A stretch of 64,000 nucleotides of DNA from Rhodocyclaceae bacterium (lineage in GTDB: Bacteria > Pseudomonadota > Gammaproteobacteria > Burkholderiales > Rhodocyclaceae): contig JAGTRP010000023.1 in assembly GCA_018261935.1 (NCBI GenBank), positions 1 to 64,000 of the forward strand. Direction: 5' to 3'. The position numbers and the translations under genes were made by a program. The notes beneath the pieces are model-generated. The model was given only the letters and a program-made list of their open reading frames with translations. It searched no databases and was not told the DNA's origin. This document shows positions 1 to 6,439 of the stretch, one piece after another. Numbering within the stretch: position 1 is the first letter of the stretch; each line of letters starts with the position of its first letter.

Positions 1-1962
1 GTTGATGGCGTCCTTCATCTTCTGGTGGTCGCCGCTGCACTCGACGGTGACGCTTTCCCGCAGGTTGCCGCCGCGGATGAGGCGCAACACCCGGTTGCCT
101 TCGCCGATGGGCAGGAGGATGGCGTCGAGCATGGTGTTGGTGCCCGTGATGACTTCGGCGTAGGCGCCCTTGAAGCGCTCGGCCTTGCCCCGTTCGCTCA
201 ACTGGCCGGCCTTGGAGGCTTCGGTCAGGCGCGCCAGTTCCTGCTGCAGGCCCTGCAGGACCTGGACCACATTGACCAGGCTCTTGGAGACCAGGTCGTT
301 CTCGGAGCGGACGTGGATCTGCACCCCGAGGTTGCCCTCGGAAATGCCCTGGGCCGCCTGGGCCTGCTGGTTGATGGCATCGATGGCCTGGTTCAGGTTG
401 TTCTTGAGGATGTTGAAGTCGCCGTTGTAGGTGTCGGTGATCTTGGGCGGCGTGTTGCCCTTGGCGATGTCGTCCACGTACTTGGCGGCGACGTTCAGCG
501 GCCCGATGACCGCATCCAGGGTGTTGTTCACCCCCTGGACGATGGCCCGGTAGTCGCCCTGGTAGCGGGACGCATCCGCCCGGGTGGCGAGCCGCCCCTC
601 GATGGCGGCGGTTTCCAGCCCCTTGGCTTCATTGACCATGGTGCTGATCGCCTCGATGGCCTGGTTGAGATTGTTCTTGATGGTGTTGAAGTCGCCGTTG
701 TAGGTGTCGGTGATCTTGGCCGGCATGTCGCCCTTGGAGATGCGATCCACGTAGTCGGCGGCCACGTTCAGCGGCCCGATGACCGCGTCGAGAGTGTCGT
801 CCACCCCCTGCACGATCTTGCGGAAGTCGCCCTGGTGCTTGCTGGCATCGGCCCGGGTGGCGAGCTTGCCGGCCACGGCCGCCTGGCTCAGCATGCCGGC
901 GTCGGCGACCAGCGCATTGACGGCTTCAATGGCCTGGTTGAGGTTGTTCTTGATGGTGTTGAAATCGCCGTTGTAGGAATCGGTGATCTTGGGCGGAATA
1001 TTGCCCTTGGAGATGTCGTCCACATACTTGGCGGCGACGTTGAGGGGCCCGATGACGGCATCCAGAGTCTGGTTGACCCCTTCGACGATCTTGCGGTAAT
1101 CCCCCTGGTGCTTGCTGGCATCGGCGCGGGTGGCGAGCTTGCCGTCCACCGCCGCCTTGCTCAGCATGCCGGCGTCCGCCACCAGGGCACTGACAGCCTT
1201 GAGCATGGACTGCATGGCGTTCATCAGCTGTCCGACTTCGTCCTTGCTGTCGGAGTCGATGCGGACCGTCAGGTCGCCCTTGGCGATCCGGGTGGCGGCA
1301 TCCACCGCCTCGCCCACCGGCTTGGTGATGCTGCGGGTAACCCACCAGGCGAGCCCGATGGCCAGGATGATGGACACGATGGCCAGGGTAATGATCAGGT
1401 TGCGGGTGGAAACCGCCATCTCCCCGGCTTCCTTGCCTCCCTGGGTCATGCTGGCCGACTGGTGCTCGATCAGCCCCTGGGCGGCGTCGATGTAAGCCCC
1501 CTGGGTCTTGCCCAGCGAGCCGTTCATGAGTTCGATGACCTGGTCCCGCTGGCCGGCCCTCTGCAGATCGAAGAACTTCTGCTGGTCGCCCTGGTAGGCC
1601 TTGCGGGCCTCGACGATCTTCGCGAAGGCTTTCTTGCCCTCCTCGGAGCGGACCGTCTTTTCGAGTTGGTCGAGGTAGTCGTTGACCTTCTTCCGGGCTT
1701 CCAGGACCTGGTCCAGTTCCCTCTGCACGGCGTCGGGCTTGACCAGGAGAGAGTTGCGCATGGCCCGGGCAACGACGTTGATTTCGTTGACGATGTTGTT
1801 GGTCAGTACGACCTTCGGGAATTTGTCCCCGACCAAATCCCCGAGCTGGCCGTTGAGCTGGCCGACCCGCGATATGGCCATGACCGATATGGCGATCAGC
1901 AGGACCAGAACGAGGCCGAAGGCGCTCCCCAGTCGCATACCAATCCGTAGATTCTTCAACAT
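1..1962 (-). CDS. Poly-HAMP methyl-accepting chemotaxis protein (3' part outside window)
   Basis: Transmembrane chemoreceptor; 654 codons are visible and the C-terminal signalling domain lies beyond the left edge. It starts MLKNLRIGMRLG with a first membrane helix at about residues 11-30. An extracytoplasmic four-helix-type sensor region follows, then a second helix (LAIVSIILAIGLAWWV, about 188-210) and a canonical HAMP (ITKPVGEAVDAATRIAKGDL). After this come tandem 91-residue HAMP-like units (NVAAKYVDDISKGNIPPKI; TYNGDFNTIKNNLNQAI) encoded by 273-bp repeats. Poly-HAMP receptors are known to relay signals through stacked HAMP domains. It is the last visible gene of the cheY-MCP-STAS-cheA operon, about 95 bp after cheA. 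The ligand is unknown. Confidence 0.9.
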   Translation of the reverse strand, partial: MLKNLRIGMRLGSAFGLVLVLLIAISVMAISRVGQLNGQLGDLVGDKFPKVVLTNNIVNEINVVARAMRNSLLVKPDAVQRELDQVLEARKKVNDYLDQLEKTVRSEEGKKAFAKIVEARKAYQGDQQKFFDLQRAGQRDQVIELMNGSLGKTQGAYIDAAQGLIEHQSASMTQGGKEAGEMAVSTRNLIITLAIVSIILAIGLAWWVTRSITKPVGEAVDAATRIAKGDLTVRIDSDSKDEVGQLMNAMQSMLKAVSALVADAGMLSKAAVDGKLATRADASKHQGDYRKIVEGVNQTLDAVIGPLNVAAKYVDDISKGNIPPKITDSYNGDFNTIKNNLNQAIEAVNALVADAGMLSQAAVAGKLATRADASKHQGDFRKIVQGVDDTLDAVIGPLNVAADYVDRISKGDMPAKITDTYNGDFNTIKNNLNQAIEAISTMVNEAKGLETAAIEGRLATRADASRYQGDYRAIVQGVNNTLDAVIGPLNVAAKYVDDIAKGNTPPKITDTYNGDFNILKNNLNQAIDAINQQAQAAQGISEGNLGVQIHVRSENDLVSKSLVNVVQVLQGLQQELARLTEASKAGQLSERGKAERFKGAYAEVITGTNTMLDAILLPIGEGNRVLRLIRGGNLRESVTVECSGDHQKMKDAIN
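381..1199. repeat. Three tandem 273-bp repeats coding HAMP-like units
   Basis: The segments at about 381-653, 654-926 and 927-1199 align at an exact 273-bp (91-codon) period; for example the anchor CGATGGCCTGGTT recurs at 381 and 654 and as CAATGGCCTGGTT at 927. A weaker partial unit extends past 1200. The repeats keep the MCP reading frame, so they are protein-domain duplications rather than a mobile repeat. Confidence 0.85.
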
Positions 1963-2057
1963 GCTCTTCTCCCAAAAGTCGACCGACTTATCAGATGCAG
2001 ACGCTCAAGCAAGACCGAGACGGGTGCATCAATTCCTTTGCAAATCATCTGAAACCA

Positions 2058-4256
2058 TCAGGACGGCTGTAATGAACGCTGGCCATTGCCGCCTCCCATT
2101 TCCTTTTCCTCATCCCGCGTGTTGCGCTGGAGCAGGGCCTGCACATCCAGGATGAGGGCGACTTCGCCGCTGCCGAGGATGGTGGAGCCGCCGATGCCGT
2201 GCAGGTGGCGGAAGATGGTGGACAAGGGCTTGATGACGGTCTGGAATTCCCCCATCAGCTGGTCCACCACGATGCCGGCCTTGTGCCCGGCGTACTGGAC
2301 GACCACGACGTTCTCCCGGGCCGGCGCCGCTCCGTCGATCTCGAATACGTGGCGCAGCCGCACGAAGGGCAGGACCTCGCCGCGCAGATTGACGAAATCC
2401 CGGTCCCGGGCGTCGTCCTCAAGCTCCATGCACTCGTTCACCATGTCCAGGGGAATGACGTAGGCGGACTTGCCGACGCCGACCAGGAAGCCGTCGATGA
2501 TGGCCAGCGTCAGCGGCAGGCGAATGGTGAAGGCGGTGCCTTCGCCTTCCCGGGATGCCACATCCACGTTGCCCCGCAGGCTCAGGATGTTGCGGCGGAC
2601 GACGTCGAGGCCGACGCCGCGCCCGGAAAGGTTGGTGACCTGGTCGGCGGTGGAAAAGCCCGGCTCCCAGATGAGATTGATGATCTCGGTGTCGCTCAGG
2701 GCCTGGGTGGGCTGGACCAGGCCGCGCTCCACCGCTTTCTTGAGAATCTTGTCCCGGGGCAGGCCGCCGCCGTCGTCCTTCACTTCGATGACGATGCTGC
2801 CGGAGTCATGGTAGGCATTCAGCTCCACCCGGCCCCGCGCCGGCTTGCCCCGTTCGGCCCGCAGCCTGGCCGGCTCGATGCCGTGGTCCATGCAGTTGCG
2901 CACCAGGTGCATGAGGGGGTCGCCGATTTTTTCCACCACCGACTTGTCCAGTTCGGTTTCGGCGCCGCTGATGAAGAGGTCGATTTCCTTGTCCAGTTCC
3001 TTGGAAACGTCGCGCACCACCCGGTTGAAGCGGTTGAAGGTCTCGCCGATCTGGACCATGCGCAGCTGCAGGGCGGAGTCGCGGATGTTCTCCACCAGGC
3101 GGGACAGGATGGAGGTGGATTCCACCAGCTCCGTCTGGCCGCTGCGCTGGGCCAGCAGGTTGGCCGAGGCGCCGGCGATGACCAGTTCCCCGACGAGGTC
3201 GATGAGCTGGTCGAGCTTGTCGGCCTGGACGCGGATGAGGCGGGCTTCCACCGCCTTCTTCTCGTTGATCTGGGCCTGCTTGACGGCCGCCGCTTCCACC
3301 ACCTCCCGGGAGACGGCCTTCTGCTCCACCAGGATCTCGCCCAGGCGGGGACCGGCGGGGGCGGCTTCGCCATCCTCCGGAGCCGGCGGGGCGGACTGCT
3401 GGGCGTTCAGGCCCCGGTCCAGCTCGGCCTGGGTGAGGGCGCCGCAGCGCACCAGGATTTCGCCCAGGCGCATCGAGTCCTCGGGCAGCTCGCCGATCAG
3501 CTTCAGATATTCGGCCAGCTTGCTGTGGGGCGGCAGGATGCGCAGCTGGCAATCGTCCCGCACGAAGTCGAAGACCCGCTCGATGTCGGCCTTGGTGCCG
3601 CGGCTCTGGAAGCGGACCTCGAAGCCCAGGTAGCAGGCTTCCGGATCCATGTCGGCGGCGGTTGGCATGGCGTCCGGGATGGTCTCGATGGCCAGGATGT
3701 TGCCCTGGGTGGCCAGGTAATACAGGAAGGCCAGGGGGTCCATGCCGTTGCGGAGGACGGTCGGTCCGAAACGCAGGGAGATGTGCCAGCTGTCGGCGAG
3801 GACGGCGTCGTCCGGGACCTCCGTTTCCGGGTCCGGTTCGGCCGGCTCGCCGGCGGCGGACGTCGCCGGCGGGGCGAGGTAGGCGGCCAGTTCGGCGAGG
3901 AGGGCTTCGCCGGCGGCGGCGATGTCCGGGCCGGGTTCCGCCGCCTGGGCCTCCAGGACCTCCATCAGGCGCCCGAGATGGTCGCAGCACCGGAGCAGCA
4001 GGCCGGTGAGTTCGGCGGAGACCGAGATTTCCCCATTGCGCAGGCGGTCGAGGACGTTTTCCACCTTGTGCATGAAGCTCTCGATGAAATGGCACTCGAT
4101 GACGCCGGAGGACCCCTTGATGGTGTGGGCGGCGCGGAAAATGCAATTGATGTTGTCGGCGTCGCCGGGCTCCTGCTCCAGGCGGAGCAGGCCGGATTCC
4201 ATGGCCGTCAGCTGCTCGCGGCCCTCCTGGATGAATACGCTGGTGAGCTCGTCCAT
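2058..4256 (-). CDS. cheA: CheA-type chemotaxis histidine kinase
   Basis: Histidine kinase that passes phosphate to CheY-like regulators in response to chemoreceptors; 732 aa. The start MDELTSVF was chosen because it lies 1 bp after the STAS gene's stop. The N-terminal Hpt domain has the phosphoacceptor His44 (RAAHTIKGSSG). At residues 263-286 and 304-327 lie two RLGEILV motifs that resemble MshEN c-di-GMP-binding motifs, where many CheA proteins have a P2 domain. Then come the dimerisation helices, the HATPase domain (LVRNCMDHG, DDGGGLP, GRGVGLDVV) and a C-terminal CheW domain. Neighbouring MCP genes support a dedicated chemosensory array. No cheW, cheR or cheB is visible in the window. Confidence 0.93.
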   Translation of the reverse strand: MDELTSVFIQEGREQLTAMESGLLRLEQEPGDADNINCIFRAAHTIKGSSGVIECHFIESFMHKVENVLDRLRNGEISVSAELTGLLLRCCDHLGRLMEVLEAQAAEPGPDIAAAGEALLAELAAYLAPPATSAAGEPAEPDPETEVPDDAVLADSWHISLRFGPTVLRNGMDPLAFLYYLATQGNILAIETIPDAMPTAADMDPEACYLGFEVRFQSRGTKADIERVFDFVRDDCQLRILPPHSKLAEYLKLIGELPEDSMRLGEILVRCGALTQAELDRGLNAQQSAPPAPEDGEAAPAGPRLGEILVEQKAVSREVVEAAAVKQAQINEKKAVEARLIRVQADKLDQLIDLVGELVIAGASANLLAQRSGQTELVESTSILSRLVENIRDSALQLRMVQIGETFNRFNRVVRDVSKELDKEIDLFISGAETELDKSVVEKIGDPLMHLVRNCMDHGIEPARLRAERGKPARGRVELNAYHDSGSIVIEVKDDGGGLPRDKILKKAVERGLVQPTQALSDTEIINLIWEPGFSTADQVTNLSGRGVGLDVVRRNILSLRGNVDVASREGEGTAFTIRLPLTLAIIDGFLVGVGKSAYVIPLDMVNECMELEDDARDRDFVNLRGEVLPFVRLRHVFEIDGAAPARENVVVVQYAGHKAGIVVDQLMGEFQTVIKPLSTIFRHLHGIGGSTILGSGEVALILDVQALLQRNTRDEEKEMGGGNGQRSLQPS

Positions 4257-4257
4257 G

Positions 4258-4563
4258 TCACATCTCTTCGTGGGCGCCGACAGCCGCCGGGTCGCCAAAG
4301 AAGGACGCCAGGTTGCAGAAGTCGATGGCCTGCTGCACCGCCGGGCTGTGGGCCACGATGCGCAGGTCCCGGTCGAGGCGGCCGGCTTCGCGCTTGGCGA
4401 GGATGAGGAGCTGGAGGCCGCTGGTGTCGATCTGGCTCACCTGGGAGAGATCCAGTTCGAGGGTCCGGCAGTCGGCGAGGGCGGCTTGCAGGCGTTGCTT
4501 GATGTCCTGGGCGTTGTAGATGATCAGGTCTTCTTGCAGGGTCAGGCGCTGGGCGTCGAGCAT
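4258..4563 (-). CDS. STAS-domain protein (anti-sigma-factor-antagonist-like)
   Basis: A 101-aa single STAS domain, the fold of SpoIIAA-type antagonists that bind partner kinases or sigma regulators and are controlled by Ser/Thr phosphorylation. The conserved loop reads QIDTSGLQLL, so a phosphorylatable Thr/Ser is present. The gene sits between the MCP gene (9-bp gap) and cheA (stop TGA, one base, then the cheA ATG), so it is almost certainly cotranslated with the kinase. Similar small STAS proteins occur beside chemotaxis-like kinases in other proteobacteria; its partner here is not known. No SpoIIAB-type kinase is adjacent. Confidence 0.85.
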   Translation of the reverse strand: MLDAQRLTLQEDLIIYNAQDIKQRLQAALADCRTLELDLSQVSQIDTSGLQLLILAKREAGRLDRDLRIVAHSPAVQQAIDFCNLASFFGDPAAVGAHEEM

Positions 4564-4572
4564 GGGGGCTCC

Positions 4573-5844
4573 CTAGAAAAGCTCGATCTTCGGGGCTGGG
4601 TCGCCGGCCGCCTCGGCCGTTGTACTCAGGGCTTGATCATGGCTGCGGCGCTGGGTGTCCATGACATAGCTGGCGTAAATCTGATCCAGGTGTTCGGCCA
4701 GCGGGGTGTATTGGTAGTCGCCCCCCCCCGTCGCCACCAGGCGCTGGGCCAGGACGGCGGCGTGCTGGTCGAGGCGGGCGATGGCGCCGATCACCTGCTC
4801 GATCTGCTGGCGGGTGATGTCCTGGAACTGGACGCTGGCCAGGGCGTCCATGAACATGCTGGAGAGTTGGCTGCTGGATTCCTGGATGGACTGCACGACC
4901 TGGGTGTCGTGCTCGATCAGGCGGTGGTAGCCGTCGCCCAGGGCCGAGAGCTGCTGGGCGAACTCGGTCAGGGTCTTCCTTTCGGCCTCGACGTTGCTGT
5001 GGGCCAGCTTGTCCTGGAACTGGGACTCGATGGCGTTGGCCACGGCGACGATGCCCTCGTTGATCTTGTTGACCGACTGGTCGGTTTCGGCCGACAGCTT
5101 CCTGACCTCGTCCGCCACCACCGCGAAGCCGCGCCCGGCCTCGCCGGCCCGGGCCGCCTCGATGGCGGCGTTGAGGGCGAGGAGGTTGGTCTGGCTGGAG
5201 ATATGCCGGATGAGCTGCACCAGGTCTTCCAGGGAGCGGGCCTTCGCCACCACGTCGGAGACCCGCCGCTGGTCTTCCTGGGCCTCGTCGATGCGCCGCC
5301 GGATGTATTCGTCCATGCGGCCGATGAGGGCCCGGTTGTGCTCGATCTGCTCTTCCGAATCGGCGGCGATGGTGGAGGAGGCCGTGGTGGTGTCGCGCAC
5401 GAAGGCATCGAGGCGGCTGACCACCTGGTCGATGGTCTGCAGGCGCTCGGTGATCTGGTAGGCGGCGGTTTCGGTCTTCTCGACGACGCCGTTGAGCTGC
5501 TCGCACACCACCTTGTTGAAGGACGGGATGCCCTGCAGTTCCCCGGCCACCTCCTGGCCTACGCTCTCGAGGCTGTCGATGCGGCTCTCGGCCTCGCTGT
5601 TGCGCTCCTCGATGCCGAACATGGCGTCCCGGAAGAAGGCCCTGGAGACCAGGCGCTGTCCGGCGAAGGCGGCCACCAGGGCCAGCACGGTGCCGATGGC
5701 GCTGCCCAGCGCCTCGCTCAGCCCGATGCCCGCCAGGAAAATGTGGCGGAACCAGTCGTTGCCGACATACACCGCGATGCCGGCAGCCGCCGCCACGGCG
5801 ACGAATGCCCCGTTGCAGCGCTGATGCAGTTTGTCCAGGTTCAC
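4573..5844 (-). CDS. Membrane-anchored methyl-accepting chemotaxis protein without a periplasmic sensor
   Basis: A 423-aa receptor that should signal to the adjacent CheA. Two hydrophobic helices occupy about residues 13-28 and 46-63 with only a short loop between them, so no extracytoplasmic ligand domain exists. The rest is coiled-coil with the invariant MCP hairpin tip ([20 protein letters not shown]) at about 217-240. The start is GTG at 5844, three bases after the stop of the CheY-like gene, with no strong Shine-Dalgarno, which suggests translational coupling. Input may come from the cytoplasm, the membrane or a partner protein. The C-terminus (PAPKIELF) lacks the NWETF-type CheR/CheB tether. 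Confidence 0.9.
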   Translation of the reverse strand: MNLDKLHQRCNGAFVAVAAAAGIAVYVGNDWFRHIFLAGIGLSEALGSAIGTVLALVAAFAGQRLVSRAFFRDAMFGIEERNSEAESRIDSLESVGQEVAGELQGIPSFNKVVCEQLNGVVEKTETAAYQITERLQTIDQVVSRLDAFVRDTTTASSTIAADSEEQIEHNRALIGRMDEYIRRRIDEAQEDQRRVSDVVAKARSLEDLVQLIRHISSQTNLLALNAAIEAARAGEAGRGFAVVADEVRKLSAETDQSVNKINEGIVAVANAIESQFQDKLAHSNVEAERKTLTEFAQQLSALGDGYHRLIEHDTQVVQSIQESSSQLSSMFMDALASVQFQDITRQQIEQVIGAIARLDQHAAVLAQRLVATGGGDYQYTPLAEHLDQIYASYVMDTQRRSHDQALSTTAEAAGDPAPKIELF

Positions 5845-5847
5845 GAT

Positions 5848-6213
5848 CTAGTGCAGGATCAGCTTGATGGTGTTGAGCAGCTCGTCGGCGGTCGCCGGTT
5901 TGACGATCCACCCCGAGGCGCCGGCCGCCTTGGCTTCGGCGCGCTTGGCCTGCTGCGACTCGGTGGTGAGGAAGAGGATGGGCATGAACTTGCAGCTGGG
6001 CAGCTTCCTCACCTCTTTGATGAGGTCGATGCCGTTCATGCCGGGCATGTTGAGGTCGGTGATGAGCAGGTCGGCCTTGAGGCCGCCGGTGAGCTTCTTC
6101 AGGGCCTCCTCGCCGCTGCCGGCTTTCTCGGTGCCATAGCCGGCCTTGGTCAGGATGTTGGAAATGCTGAGGAGAATGGTGGCTGAATCGTCGACCAGGA
6201 AAATCGTCTTCAT
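5848..6213 (-). CDS. CheY-like single-domain response regulator
   Basis: A 121-aa receiver domain with no output domain. All phosphorylation-site residues are present: acidic pair Asp8-Asp9, phosphoacceptor Asp53 (LLITDLNMPGMNG), switch Thr83 and Lys105 (VKPAT). It is the first gene of the minus-strand chemotaxis operon and is coupled to the MCP gene. As the only receiver in this operon it is the likely phosphoacceptor of the neighbouring CheA. Whether it controls the flagellar motor, pili or another output cannot be read from sequence. ATG at 6213. Confidence 0.9.
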   Translation of the reverse strand: MKTIFLVDDSATILLSISNILTKAGYGTEKAGSGEEALKKLTGGLKADLLITDLNMPGMNGIDLIKEVRKLPSCKFMPILFLTTESQQAKRAEAKAAGASGWIVKPATADELLNTIKLILH

Positions 6214-6270
6214 GCTCGGGTCCCCCCTGCTTCAGCCGAAAGCTGTTCGTCTGCGAGGACGGTTGCAGCT

Positions 6271-6301
6271 ACTTTGCCGCCAGCAGGGACCGCGGCAAAG
6301 T
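6271..6301. promoter_or_regulatory. Perfect 10-bp inverted repeat upstream of the chemotaxis operon
   Basis: The arms ACTTTGCCGC (6271-6280) and GCGGCAAAGT (6292-6301) are exact reverse complements around an 11-nt loop, 58 bp upstream of the CheY-like start. No T-run follows on either strand, so it fits an operator or leader hairpin better than an intrinsic terminator. Function is inferred from position only. Confidence 0.45.
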
Positions 6302-6382
6302 GCGATTGAGATGCCGCAGGCTACGCCACCCTCCGGGGGCGATGAATAAGGGTGAGCACGTAGGGGGGAATCCTTACGCCAG

Positions 6383-6409
6383 CCCGGGCCGCGGAGGACC
6401 GGGCCCGGG
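6383..6409. terminator. GC-rich hairpin downstream of the HD-GYP gene
   Basis: Arms CCCGGGCC (6383-6390) and GGCCCGGG (6402-6409) with an 11-nt loop lie 31-57 bp beyond the HD-GYP stop. A second dyad, rich in CCGCG/CGCGG, lies at about 6418-6437. Neither is followed by a T-tract, so termination is only a possibility. Confidence 0.3.
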
Positions 6410-6439
6410 GTTCAGGCCGCGCCGGCCGCGGCGCGGACC

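Noticed and set aside
25..1950. Long plus-strand open frame opposite the poly-HAMP receptor gene
   Set aside because: Its repeated protein is the antisense of the HAMP repeats; the minus frame gives a clear chemoreceptor. The same applies to other long antisense frames across 2200-9200, 13000-14700, 31200-33200 and 37260-38560.
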